Origin: Gammaproteobacteria bacterium
GTDB taxonomy: Bacteria; Pseudomonadota; Gammaproteobacteria; SZUA-140
NCBI GenBank assembly: GCA_015491865.1
Contig: WFVD01000022.1
Span: forward strand, 1-63,862
Reading direction: 5' to 3'
Length of the DNA stretch: 63,862 bases
Shown here piece by piece: positions 8,492 to 17,357 of the stretch (positions are counted from its first letter, which is position 1; each line of letters opens with the position of its first letter). Below the pieces are notes generated by a model. The model was not told the DNA's origin and did no database searches. It was given only the letters and a program-made list of their open reading frames with translations. The translations under genes and the position numbers were made by a program.

Positions 8492-9160
8492 ATGAATCAG
8501 AAAACAAAAGCTATTTCCTTGACATGTGCAGTTATGATGGCTGCATTTATGTGGAATACACAAAGTCACGCTGCCGAGGTGGGCGAGAAAGAGATGCCTT
8601 TGATGTTGGCCGAGGTTTCATCTGTCAACACCTTTAACGTTAACCTGAAAAAACCAAAGTCACGTAATCTGCCGCCCGCAGAAGATGGCATTCATGACCC
8701 GGAAAATGAAGCGACCCATTCGCTACAGCATCCGCTTGATGCCTATAAAGGGTTACCGCCAAGTGATTTCGGTAACTATGTTGATTGGGTGAAGGCGATT
8801 GACGAGGGCAAAATACGCCCACGTTGGGATCGCGCTGACCCTAACTCAGAGCCGTTTGTGATGGATCTGGATATCGTTCGTCCAGTGAAAGCCTCAGTAC
8901 CTGACGTTGTTTTTCCTCATCGACAGCACACAGAGTGGCTTTTATGTTCAAACTGCCATCCTGCGGTCTTTGTACCACAGCGCCTGGCTAACCAGATCAG
9001 TATGTCTGCTATCCTGCTCGGTCAGAAATGCGGTCTATGCCACGGTAAAGTCTCATTTCCTGTTGAGACCAAAACCTGTCGCAAGTGTCACTCCAAGCCA
9101 AAGCCTGCTGATTGGGAGCCACCTTTGAGTGAAGCGACACTGAAGAATCCTTGGAAATAA
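8492..9160 (+). CDS. Triheme c7-type cytochrome with N-terminal extension
   Basis: This 222-residue secreted cytochrome has a signal peptide to about residue 28, an extension of about 110 residues with LPPAEDGIHDPENEATH, then a c7-type triheme domain (FPHRQHTEWLLCSNCHP, CGLCHGKVSFP, CRKCHSK). The paralogue at 10626 has the same layout, including AEDGIHDPTNDAVH, so the two arose by duplication. The extension may bind a partner such as the barrel or an NHL protein; that is speculation. GGAAG lies 9 bases before the ATG. A stable hairpin follows the gene. Confidence 0.9.
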   Translation: MNQKTKAISLTCAVMMAAFMWNTQSHAAEVGEKEMPLMLAEVSSVNTFNVNLKKPKSRNLPPAEDGIHDPENEATHSLQHPLDAYKGLPPSDFGNYVDWVKAIDEGKIRPRWDRADPNSEPFVMDLDIVRPVKASVPDVVFPHRQHTEWLLCSNCHPAVFVPQRLANQISMSAILLGQKCGLCHGKVSFPVETKTCRKCHSKPKPADWEPPLSEATLKNPWK

Positions 9161-9207
9161 CCGACATAATTAGTTCGAGCTGGTACATATTCTAAGGCGA
9201 TAAAACT

Positions 9208-9236
9208 AACGCCGGACGAGCTCTTCGTCCGGCGTT
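9208..9236 (+). terminator. Strong hairpin, partial terminator or mRNA end stabiliser
   Basis: A perfect 11-bp stem (AACGCCGGACG / CGTCCGGCGTT) with a 7-base loop stands in the 135-base gap between the triheme gene and the cupredoxin gene. It lacks a T-run, so it probably attenuates or protects rather than fully terminates. Confidence 0.5.
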
Positions 9237-9295
9237 CCCTATAATGTGTTTCAGTCTGGATTAATTGTTTAGTTAATTTAAGGATTATTGAAACC

Positions 9296-10624
9296 ATGAA
9301 AATACCATTTCTGACGCACGTTCCTATGAAGCCCGGGGTGATCGCTATCCTGCTTGGTCTGGCGCTGCCGGCCCATTCTGGCGATGACTGGGGGGATGAT
9401 GAGACGCTCGAGATTGAGCGTATTTTTGTGGTTACTGCAGATGACAAGCCCACGAACCACCCCTTTTATGGTGTTGGCCATAAACGCGGTATGGATATTG
9501 ACGGCGTTCCAGGTAAAGAACTCGTGCTGACGCGCGGGAAAAACTACGCTTTCAGAGTTGATACTGATATCAAACATGACTTCTACCTGTCGACTGAAGC
9601 GGTCGGCTGGGGAGCATCAGTATTAGCGGATGGGGTTGAAGGTAATTTTACCTATGACGGCATTGTCACCATTGAAACAACGAATAAGACACCCAGAGAG
9701 TTCTATTACGCCTGTCGTAACCATAAATATATGGGCGGCAAGATCCATCTTGCAAATGCGGGGGAAGAGGATAAGGTTGAGTTAGGTAAAATCGACATCT
9801 CGAAATTACCGCCCACTAAACCACCCAGGCCCGTCTCTGAACATACTGTCAAACAGAAAATAAGCTTTGCAGATATGTTTGTTAGCCAGTCGTCGGCTGC
9901 CAAACGTGTTGGTAACAGTGACAACGACAAGGCCAAGGTGGCTTACACTGATGCCCATGACCGACTCAATAAAGCCAAAATAGCACTGGAGGCAGATGAC
10001 CTCGTGTTGGCGCTGGAAGAAGTTGATGAATCACTACGTTCAATGAGCACCGCAGCTCGACTGGTGCCAACACCAGAACAGCTAGAAGAGCAGAAATTGA
10101 AATTTGCTGCCTTAATGGAGGAAGTTAAGGTTTTTGAAGAATCATACAAACGCAATGTTGAGCGGATGGAGAAGAGCGGCCGAACCGATGTGCGTGATCA
10201 CTTGAGCTACGCAGAGCTCGAAAGTACGATCGAGGCTGCTGAAAGCCTGCGCGATATGAAAGAGATTAGCGCCGCGAACCGTTTGATGATGAATTTGCAA
10301 AGGACAATTACCACGGCATTGGGTAAGATACTTGATAACCAGACTGTGGTATATGATAAAACCTTTGAGTCACCTCAGGAAGAGTATGAGTATGAGCTGG
10401 CGCGCTACCTGAGCTATGAAGAGCTGGTACCACTGGCTATTGAGCAGAAGCGCCCATCCAAGCGGGCGATTGAATTGATGGATCAATTTGTTGTGAAAGG
10501 AAAGGATATCTATCAGCAGTCAAAACCAGTAGCAGAGCAGAAGGATTATAAGAATGCGATTCTGATGTTGCAGGGGGCAACCTTCCAGATACAACGCGCA
10601 TTACGGATGGTGGGAGTGAGATAG
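9296..10624 (+). CDS. Cupredoxin-like copper protein with helical C-terminal domain
   Basis: This 442-residue secreted protein has a signal peptide (cleavage near PAHSGDD). Residues 40-155 look like a cupredoxin: IDGVPGKELVLTRGKNYAF is a typical early strand pair, and KHDFYLST with YYACRNHKYMGGKIHL supplies an apparent type 1 copper set of His94, Cys140, His143 and Met146 in the Cys-x2-His-x2-Met spacing. Residues 185-442 are helical and TPR- or coiled-coil-like, with no copper or heme motif. It lies 1 base ahead of a triheme gene within the conduit cluster, so it may add a copper step to the electron path. The copper site is read from sequence; the redox role is inferred. Confidence 0.75.
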   Translation: MKIPFLTHVPMKPGVIAILLGLALPAHSGDDWGDDETLEIERIFVVTADDKPTNHPFYGVGHKRGMDIDGVPGKELVLTRGKNYAFRVDTDIKHDFYLSTEAVGWGASVLADGVEGNFTYDGIVTIETTNKTPREFYYACRNHKYMGGKIHLANAGEEDKVELGKIDISKLPPTKPPRPVSEHTVKQKISFADMFVSQSSAAKRVGNSDNDKAKVAYTDAHDRLNKAKIALEADDLVLALEEVDESLRSMSTAARLVPTPEQLEEQKLKFAALMEEVKVFEESYKRNVERMEKSGRTDVRDHLSYAELESTIEAAESLRDMKEISAANRLMMNLQRTITTALGKILDNQTVVYDKTFESPQEEYEYELARYLSYEELVPLAIEQKRPSKRAIELMDQFVVKGKDIYQQSKPVAEQKDYKNAILMLQGATFQIQRALRMVGVR

Positions 10625-10625
10625 C

Positions 10626-11273
10626 ATGATGCAGGCCATGAGTGAACGATCACAGAAGACACGACCAGCTGGTTGGTGGTGTGTGCTCGCGCTGATGGCC
10701 TGCTTACCCTTTAGCAAGCAGAGTCTCGCGGTGGATTCTGTTTTTTCTGATGCCTCCAAACCCTCTGAGCCGGGAATCACTGCCGTATGGTCACGTGGTC
10801 TTCACTTTCAGACAGAAGGTGAGGTGGTGCCGCTCGCTGAAGATGGGATACACGATCCGACTAATGATGCTGTTCACCTGTTACAGGAGCCATATGAATC
10901 GATGGCTGAGTTTCCTCGTGATTCGCAAGGGATCATCGACTGGGTTCAGACGTTACGCCAGGGGCTGATCGATCCCCGCATGAGCCTGACCGGTGAGGAA
11001 GAGATGTACACAGCCGATTTTGACATCATCTTTAAAAACACAGGCTCGATGCCGCATGTGCGCTTTCCACACCTGCAACATACAGAATGGCTGACCTGTG
11101 CAAACTGTCATCCATTGATCTTTATTCCTCAAAAAGGCGGGAATCCTGTCTCCATGTCTGCAATTATTCAGGGTGAATATTGTGGTGTCTGTCATGGCAA
11201 GGTCGCCTTTCCACCTACGATGAATTGTGGCCGATGTCATTCCGTTCCAAACCAAGCCAACTTACGGCGCTAA
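10626..11273 (+). CDS. Triheme c7-type cytochrome, second copy with extension
   Basis: This 215-residue paralogue of the cytochrome at 8492 has a signal peptide (cleavage near SLAVDS), the AEDGIHDPTNDAVH extension and the triheme domain FPHLQHTEWLTCANCHP, CGVCHGKVAFP, CGRCHS. It starts 1 base after the cupredoxin stop with little ribosome-site character, and its last 40 bases overlap the start of the NHL lipoprotein, so the three genes form a tightly coupled unit. It is probably a periplasmic or surface electron carrier. An alternative ATG is at 10629. Confidence 0.88.
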   Translation: MMQAMSERSQKTRPAGWWCVLALMACLPFSKQSLAVDSVFSDASKPSEPGITAVWSRGLHFQTEGEVVPLAEDGIHDPTNDAVHLLQEPYESMAEFPRDSQGIIDWVQTLRQGLIDPRMSLTGEEEMYTADFDIIFKNTGSMPHVRFPHLQHTEWLTCANCHPLIFIPQKGGNPVSMSAIIQGEYCGVCHGKVAFPPTMNCGRCHSVPNQANLRR

Positions 11274-12517
11274 TCGCGCTGTTCTCACTCCTCTTGCTTG
11301 GAGGGTGTTCAATGCTCTCCAGAGAGGGCGCACCGAGTGGTGGCAAAACGACACCAAAGCACCAGATGCTCTATGGCTGGCGTACGCTTGATGGTGGCTT
11401 TGAGGGGGGGGCGCTCACCGGCCGCAAGTATGTCCGTTTTGTTCGCCCTGTACAGGTGGCTGCGCGCGGTAACTTTGTTTTTGTAGTCGATGCGGGTGCC
11501 CAGCTGCTCTATCGTTATGATCTCTCTATTGATCAGCTTGAGGTTGTGATGGATCTTAAAGGGGTGACTGCCGGCGAGGTGTCGGATATCTATGTCTATC
11601 AGGACCACTCATTTTTACTGGTGGACCCCGATTCAGCTCGCGTACTGCATTTTAATCGCAATGGGCGACTGATTCGGGTCATTGAAGATAGCTTGAATCT
11701 GATACGCCCAGTTGCGGTCACCTACGATGAACAGATGGGGCGTCTCCTGATTGCCGATGGTTCCAGTGACGATATTCTGGTGTTTACTTCTACCGGTCAG
11801 TTGCAGGGGGTGATCGGTTCCCGCGGCCTGTCAGATGGGCGATTTCTCAATATCACAGCGATCACCACGGGCGGTGCCGGGATTTATGTCACAGCTCGCC
11901 TTGGGCATCGGGTTCAGGTGATGGGGCGCGATGGCTCCCATGTTGATACGTTTCAGCCTGATACAGTGGTGTTTCCACTGGCGGTGGCGGTAGATCGGGG
12001 GCTTAATGCCTTCGTAAGCGATTACCTCGATAACTCAATCAAGGTTTTTCGTGATGGGCTCTTTCTTGAAAGCATTGGAGGCTCAGGTTCAGGGTCCGGC
12101 CGTTTTAAACTGATTAGTGATCTCTGGTACGACGGTGGCTTTCTCTATGCGGTTGATAGCCTGAACGGACGAATCCAGATTCTGCGGGTCGAAATGGTTG
12201 AGGCTGAAGTGCCGGTTGAGATGGTTCCTCTGCCTGCTGAATCCAGTGGAGTAGTGACAGAGGGGGAAAGGGATAACACCCTGGCTGGCGAAGAAGCGCT
12301 CCCGGAAACAGTACCCGTTGACGAAAGCCAGTCGACACAGCAAGTGCTAGAGACAGCTCAGGATGAGCTTGAAAAACTTCAGGCAGAGCTGGAGAATGCG
12401 CGTGCTGAACTAGAGGCTGCGAAGGAAAAACAGGAGGGGAAAGCGCAGCTCCCTGATGCCCCTCAGCCAGCTCCATCTCAGATGGGCGCGACGCCTGATC
12501 TCAATAGTCAGGAATAA
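11234..12517 (+). CDS. NHL-repeat beta-propeller lipoprotein with coiled-coil tail
   Basis: I place the start at ATG 11234, which gives a lipoprotein signal (LLLLGGC, lipidated Cys25); a start at 11180 would add 18 residues that spoil the signal. Residues 50-330 carry NHL-type blades, each with a pattern such as RPVAVTYDEQMGRLLIADG followed by VLVFT or IKVF, forming a propeller. The last 90 residues are acidic and end in a coiled coil (DELEKLQAELENARAELEA) and a Pro-rich tail. NHL propellers bind proteins or polymers. The gene overlaps the triheme gene by 40 bases. It may scaffold the conduit on the membrane surface, but no biochemical role can be read from sequence. Confidence 0.82.
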   Translation: MSFRSKPSQLTALIALFSLLLLGGCSMLSREGAPSGGKTTPKHQMLYGWRTLDGGFEGGALTGRKYVRFVRPVQVAARGNFVFVVDAGAQLLYRYDLSIDQLEVVMDLKGVTAGEVSDIYVYQDHSFLLVDPDSARVLHFNRNGRLIRVIEDSLNLIRPVAVTYDEQMGRLLIADGSSDDILVFTSTGQLQGVIGSRGLSDGRFLNITAITTGGAGIYVTARLGHRVQVMGRDGSHVDTFQPDTVVFPLAVAVDRGLNAFVSDYLDNSIKVFRDGLFLESIGGSGSGSGRFKLISDLWYDGGFLYAVDSLNGRIQILRVEMVEAEVPVEMVPLPAESSGVVTEGERDNTLAGEEALPETVPVDESQSTQQVLETAQDELEKLQAELENARAELEAAKEKQEGKAQLPDAPQPAPSQMGATPDLNSQE

Positions 12518-12525
12518 ACATCACT

Positions 12526-13602
12526 ATGATTATGAAACCCCCATCCTGGTTGGCGGCGAGCCTATGTCTGCTCCTTGCAGGCTGCGCCTCATCGCCGGCC
12601 ACCTTAAACCTTGACCTTCAGGGTGCTGAAGGTCACCTCTGGCCATCGCCCCCAGAGGTTGCTCGCTATCAATATATTGGGCAGCTGACAGGTGAAGAGA
12701 ATTTCGTTAAAGAAAACAACGATGGTGCGATGGGGCGCAGGCTATTTGACTGGATGGTGGGGATTGTTGCGGGTGAAACGCTTCCAGTGGTGCTACAGCG
12801 ACCGCAATCAGGGGCGGTTGATCGTGATGGGCGCCTTTATGTGACGGATGTGAGCCGTGCGGCAATTTATGTTTTCGATCAACCAGCAGGCCAGCTTGAG
12901 GTGTGGGAGATAGCTGGTGAGCAGCTCCGCTTCAAAACGCCGGTTGGAATCGTTGTGATTGAAACAGACGAGGGAGGGCGGGAAATCCTGGTTGCAGATG
13001 CCGATCTCAAACGAATCGTGAGACTGGATCAGAGCGGCAAGCCTGTCGGCCATTTTGGTTCTGATGTGCTGGTCCGCCCAACAGGGCTTGCACGTGACCC
13101 CGCCACAGGCAACCTCTATGTGGCTGACACCCACGCCCATGATGTGAAAATCTTTAGTGCCGAAGGTCGCCTGCTCCGGCGAGTTGGCGCGGGAGGACGC
13201 GGTGAAGGTGAAGGGCAGTTTAATTCGCCAACCCATCTTGCTTTTGCACGCGGTCAGCTCTATGTGACCGATACACTCAATTCTCGGATTAAAGTGTTGA
13301 GTGCTGATGGCGAGTTTCTTCGTACCTTTGGTCGCCGAGGCCTCTTTGTTGGCGATTTACCCCGCCCTAAAGGAGTAACAGTCGATAAAGACGGCAATGT
13401 CTATGTGGTGGAATCCTATTATGATCATCTGTTAGTATTCAACGAAGAGGGGAATCTGCTGTTGCCAATCGGGGGCTCGGGCAGTGGCGTAGGGGAGTTT
13501 TACCTACCCGCAGGCGTCTGGACAGATCAGCGTGACAGAATATATGTGGCCGATAGTTTTAATGGTCGGGTCGTGATTTTGCAATATTTGGGGGGGGCAT
13601 GA
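12526..13602 (+). CDS. NHL-repeat beta-propeller lipoprotein
   Basis: This 358-residue lipoprotein has signal peptidase II motif LLLAGC with the lipidated Cys at residue 20. About five to six NHL blades span residues 80-355, each with a core like PTGLARDPATGNLYVADT and IKVLSADGEFLRTFG. It is related to the NHL lipoproteins at 11234 and on the minus strand at 52223. Its stop overlaps the undecaheme cytochrome start (ATGA), which implies translational coupling and probably a physical partnership with that cytochrome. The same pairing of NHL lipoprotein with multiheme cytochrome recurs at 52223-54090. Confidence 0.85.
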   Translation: MIMKPPSWLAASLCLLLAGCASSPATLNLDLQGAEGHLWPSPPEVARYQYIGQLTGEENFVKENNDGAMGRRLFDWMVGIVAGETLPVVLQRPQSGAVDRDGRLYVTDVSRAAIYVFDQPAGQLEVWEIAGEQLRFKTPVGIVVIETDEGGREILVADADLKRIVRLDQSGKPVGHFGSDVLVRPTGLARDPATGNLYVADTHAHDVKIFSAEGRLLRRVGAGGRGEGEGQFNSPTHLAFARGQLYVTDTLNSRIKVLSADGEFLRTFGRRGLFVGDLPRPKGVTVDKDGNVYVVESYYDHLLVFNEEGNLLLPIGGSGSGVGEFYLPAGVWTDQRDRIYVADSFNGRVVILQYLGGA

Positions 13603-16304
13603 GACGTCACTTTACAGGCACGTTACTGATCCTGTTTGCTGTTTTATCGACGGTAGAGCTGGCCAATGCCGCACGTATTTCAGATATTTCAAATACCAAA
13701 CATAACTTTTCTGCCACGGTTGCTCCGAGCGAGACGACACGCGATGCCAGTGCCGTATCTGAGTCCCAGATCTGTGCTTTTTGTCATACCCCGCATGGTG
13801 CCACCAACGAAGCGCGAACGCCGCTCTGGAATCGCACCCTCTCAAATGCGACCTACACCCCTTACTCATCAACCTCTCTGGATGCCACTGATCTGGGGCA
13901 GCCTGAAGGAAAATCAAAACTCTGTCTCTCATGTCATGACGGCACCCTTGCGCTCGGTTCGGTCAATGTACTGAACCGTGAGGAGCTAAAGAAAGAGGGG
14001 CGCAGCCTACCATTTCAGGGGACACGTCCTGATGGAACTATTCCTGATGGGCTGGGTGAGACCACTGGCTTTACCCGCCGTATTGGTGTTGATCTGAGTA
14101 ATGATCATCCGATCTCGTTTACCTTCGACAGCGCGCAGGCGGCACGCGACGGCGAGTTATTTAACCCTGCCGCTGAGTCGCACATCAAAGAGCGTCGCCC
14201 CGGTAGTGGCCCGCCATTTCCACAGGCGCAGCATACGGGCGTGGAAGGGTATTTGCCGCTCGAAGATGGGCAGGTGGAATGCATCACCTGTCATGACCCC
14301 CATATTCGCTCGGATGATCCAAATGAAGGGAACATCAAGTTTCTGCGTGTTAACCGTCTGCAGCGTAATGCCGAGCCTGTTGATAAGCAGTTTAATGCGG
14401 ATAACGATATCATCTGTATTGCCTGTCATGACAAAGCGGGCTGGGTCGGCTCTGCTCACGCCAATCGCCTGGCGGCTGATGAACGATATGAAGTGAGCGC
14501 CGGTGACCTGCGTGAATTCCCGCGTGATACACAGGTGTGGCAGGCGGCGTGTCTGAATTGTCATGATCCACACACCGTCCAGGGTTCACGCCGTATTTTA
14601 CGCGAGGGGACGGATGGCCCAACGACCATCGATCCAGTGACCGGTGCCAAATTTAAACAGGGCGGTGATCATGCAATCGAAGAGGTCTGCTTTGCCTGCC
14701 ACTCGCCGGATGGCGGGGTGTTAGCGGGTCAGGGAGGGATAGGTTTCCAGGTACCCGATGTGAAAACAGACTTTGTGACTCCGGGCAACACCCATATGCC
14801 GCTTCAGAGCGCCGACCAACGCGCAGGGCGTGAAGTCCATTCAATCGGTACCGGCAGTGACGGGCCTGAAGGGTTGACGCGAGGGCAGGACTTTGTCGAG
14901 TCACCCGAAAACCTGGGTAAAGGTAACCTGATGAATCGCCATGTGGAATGTACGGATTGCCATAATCCACATCGTGTTGCAAAAAACCGTATGTTTAATG
15001 CTAATAATGCGATTCCAGATGAGGCCGGTACTCACCCGCATACACCGGCCGATATCGCTGCCAATGGTCTGGCGATGCATAGCAACCTGGCATCGGGTGT
15101 GTTACGCGGCATCACCGGAGTCGAGCCGGTTTACGGCTCAGCCGCATTTGGTAGTGAGCCGATCAGTTTTACCCTGAAGCGTGGTGACCCCGGCACAGGC
15201 GGGAGGACGGATGTGGATGCACCATATGTGACGCGTGAGTATCAGGTCTGCCTCAAGTGCCATTCAAACTACGCCTACGACACCCCACCACCGTTAGGGC
15301 TGCATGGCGGCAGTACCCCTGTAGGAACCAACGAAATGTTTGAATACACTAACCAGGCGATGGAGTATCAGGCGCCGCCTTCGCATATGGGGGAGGCGAG
15401 TTCATTTCCGACGCCTGGCTGGGGGCCGTTTGCCGGTGTCGATGCGTTTGGTAATGACGTGAATTTTGAGACGGGAAACCATCGTTCATGGCATCCCGTT
15501 ATGGATAGAACAGGCCGTACGGCTGGCGCAGGTAATATTGCGGGCGGTGAGCGGCGGGCTGCCTCAGATGTCTGGCGTACGCCGTTTAATATTAACGGGG
15601 CGGTTGGTAATCAGACGATGTACTGCACGGACTGTCACGGTAATAACACCGCGAATGATACGGTGATCCCTAATGGTGGCGTTAATGGTGAGGTGTGGGG
15701 GCCGCATGGATCACAGAATAACTTCCTGTTAAAAGGACCGTGGGATGATCAGACAGGGCGGGCGCAACCCGATGGCCTCTGTTTTAGGTGTCACGATTAT
15801 GATCAGTATGGGCGTGATATTCTGGGTGCGACCAATGATGCCACCTTGAGCGGGCCTGATGCGATGGCGAGTGGCTTTAAAGCATCCGGTGGTAGCTCTG
15901 GTTGTCTGAACTTCCGTACAGTAAATTTACATCTGGGTCACAACAATTCAGTTGGCCTGGGTGTTAATAATTTTCGTTGTACCCTGTGTCATATTGCAGT
16001 GCCTCATGGCTGGAAAAACAAGGTGTTCCTTGCCAACTTAAATGATGTGGGGGAGGAGGCTGGGTTGGCTCCAGGCACCCAGGTGCGCTATTTAGGCTTC
16101 TCAGGTAATACCAATAAACCCAATGGTACTGGGCGTTATTATGCGGGTCCTTATTACAACGGCGCAGCGCTGAAGGTCGATACCTTTTCGCGAAGCGGTC
16201 TCTGGACAGATGCGAATTGTGGCTCTTCAGGGACACCTGGAAACGGAATCAAGGGGTTTGGCTGGATGACTAGCCTAGATGAGACATGCGCAAATCTCCC
16301 ATAA
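13599..16304 (+). CDS. Undecaheme (11 CXXCH) secreted cytochrome c
   Basis: This 901-residue protein has a cleaved signal peptide (about residues 1-24, LANA). Eleven heme motifs occur in order: CAFCH, CLSCH, CITCH, CIACH, CLNCH, CFACH, CTDCH, CLKCH, CTDCH, CFRCH and CTLCH. Many are followed by xPH, the paired-CXXCH family pattern. The N-terminal block (ISNTKHNFS, CAFCHTPHGA, LSNDHPIS) is shared with the tetraheme protein at 4307. It is the largest electron carrier here and the natural candidate for the outer-surface terminal reductase or oxidase. No lipobox or transmembrane anchor is seen, so it must be held by partners. The start overlaps the NHL gene and the end overlaps resB by 19 bases. 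Confidence 0.9.
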   Translation: MRRHFTGTLLILFAVLSTVELANAARISDISNTKHNFSATVAPSETTRDASAVSESQICAFCHTPHGATNEARTPLWNRTLSNATYTPYSSTSLDATDLGQPEGKSKLCLSCHDGTLALGSVNVLNREELKKEGRSLPFQGTRPDGTIPDGLGETTGFTRRIGVDLSNDHPISFTFDSAQAARDGELFNPAAESHIKERRPGSGPPFPQAQHTGVEGYLPLEDGQVECITCHDPHIRSDDPNEGNIKFLRVNRLQRNAEPVDKQFNADNDIICIACHDKAGWVGSAHANRLAADERYEVSAGDLREFPRDTQVWQAACLNCHDPHTVQGSRRILREGTDGPTTIDPVTGAKFKQGGDHAIEEVCFACHSPDGGVLAGQGGIGFQVPDVKTDFVTPGNTHMPLQSADQRAGREVHSIGTGSDGPEGLTRGQDFVESPENLGKGNLMNRHVECTDCHNPHRVAKNRMFNANNAIPDEAGTHPHTPADIAANGLAMHSNLASGVLRGITGVEPVYGSAAFGSEPISFTLKRGDPGTGGRTDVDAPYVTREYQVCLKCHSNYAYDTPPPLGLHGGSTPVGTNEMFEYTNQAMEYQAPPSHMGEASSFPTPGWGPFAGVDAFGNDVNFETGNHRSWHPVMDRTGRTAGAGNIAGGERRAASDVWRTPFNINGAVGNQTMYCTDCHGNNTANDTVIPNGGVNGEVWGPHGSQNNFLLKGPWDDQTGRAQPDGLCFRCHDYDQYGRDILGATNDATLSGPDAMASGFKASGGSSGCLNFRTVNLHLGHNNSVGLGVNNFRCTLCHIAVPHGWKNKVFLANLNDVGEEAGLAPGTQVRYLGFSGNTNKPNGTGRYYAGPYYNGAALKVDTFSRSGLWTDANCGSSGTPGNGIKGFGWMTSLDETCANLP

Positions 16305-17353
16305 GGGGTACGTTGCGAACGCTCGCATCAACCAGGTTAACACTGCTGTGGATGTTGCTGTTAGCGATCGGGGCCGCACTTAGTTACGACAACCCTGCCG
16401 ATACTTCTATCTGGGTGCTAGTCGTACCGATGTTGTTGCTGGCGGTTAACCTGATCGCGGCGATCATTAGCAATCCTCGAATAAACCGTCGCGGTGGTCT
16501 GCTGGTTTTTCATCTGGGGCTGTTAGGGATCGTGTTACTGGCAGCCATTGGCCGCCTTAGCCATATGGAAGGGCGCGTTGAGATTGTCACTGGCAGCGAG
16601 TTTACTCGCGAGTCACTAAGTGATGTTCGTAGCGGGCCACTGCATAACGGGGCACTTGATCAGGTTCGCTTTGTGCAGGGGCCCTTTACGGTTGAGTATC
16701 GTGCACGGATGATGCGTGGCCTGACCCATAGTTACGTCGCGATCCCCGATAGTGAGGGGGGGTGGCGTGAACTTGTCGTGGGTGATGACCGTCCACTGCT
16801 GCTTGAAGGGTACCGCTTCTATACAACTTTCAACAAAGGCTTTGCACCTATCCTGAGCTGGATCGCAGACGATGGCCGGCCGGTCGAGACCGGTGCCGTT
16901 CATATGCCATCATACCCACTGTTTGATTTTAAACAGTCCAATAGCTGGACGCCGCAGGGGGGTGAAGAGATCAAGTTTTGGCTACAGCTGGAGACCGGCT
17001 TGACAGACAAGGAGGCGTGGGTACTTGATGGTCGCAATGCAACAGGCACACTCGTGGTGAATGTTGCCGGGGAGCGCACGGAACTCCTGCCGGGGCAGAG
17101 TGTCGAAATGCCGGGTGGAACATTGCGCTATGAACAGCTCTCCACCTGGATGGGGTACAAACTATTTTATGACCCTACTTTACAGTGGATGTTCCTGACG
17201 GCATTTATGACGGTGGTGGGTCTTGGCGTACATTTTTGGCGCAAACTCACGACCGAACCGTTAGGGCTGGATGATAAACAACAGGCGAAGCGGCGTAAGA
17301 TCGCACAGGATTCAACAGCCGTATCGCGTGCAAAAACAGTGCAGGAGAGTTAG
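16286..17353 (+). CDS. ccsB: System II cytochrome c biogenesis protein ResB/CcsB
   Basis: This 355-residue inner-membrane protein has three N-terminal membrane segments (about residues 18-35, 42-62 and 72-90, the last with FHLGLLGIVLL), a periplasmic domain of about 200 residues and a final membrane helix at about 305-322. This matches ResB/Ccs1, which with CcsA exports heme and attaches it to apocytochromes. The length is near that of a short-form ResB. It overlaps the undecaheme gene by 19 bases and is followed after 4 bases by ccsA, so maturation factors are made with their large substrate. Assignment rests on topology, neighbour and weak motifs. Confidence 0.82.
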   Translation: MRKSPIRGTLRTLASTRLTLLWMLLLAIGAALSYDNPADTSIWVLVVPMLLLAVNLIAAIISNPRINRRGGLLVFHLGLLGIVLLAAIGRLSHMEGRVEIVTGSEFTRESLSDVRSGPLHNGALDQVRFVQGPFTVEYRARMMRGLTHSYVAIPDSEGGWRELVVGDDRPLLLEGYRFYTTFNKGFAPILSWIADDGRPVETGAVHMPSYPLFDFKQSNSWTPQGGEEIKFWLQLETGLTDKEAWVLDGRNATGTLVVNVAGERTELLPGQSVEMPGGTLRYEQLSTWMGYKLFYDPTLQWMFLTAFMTVVGLGVHFWRKLTTEPLGLDDKQQAKRRKIAQDSTAVSRAKTVQES

Positions 17354-17357
17354 TGTC

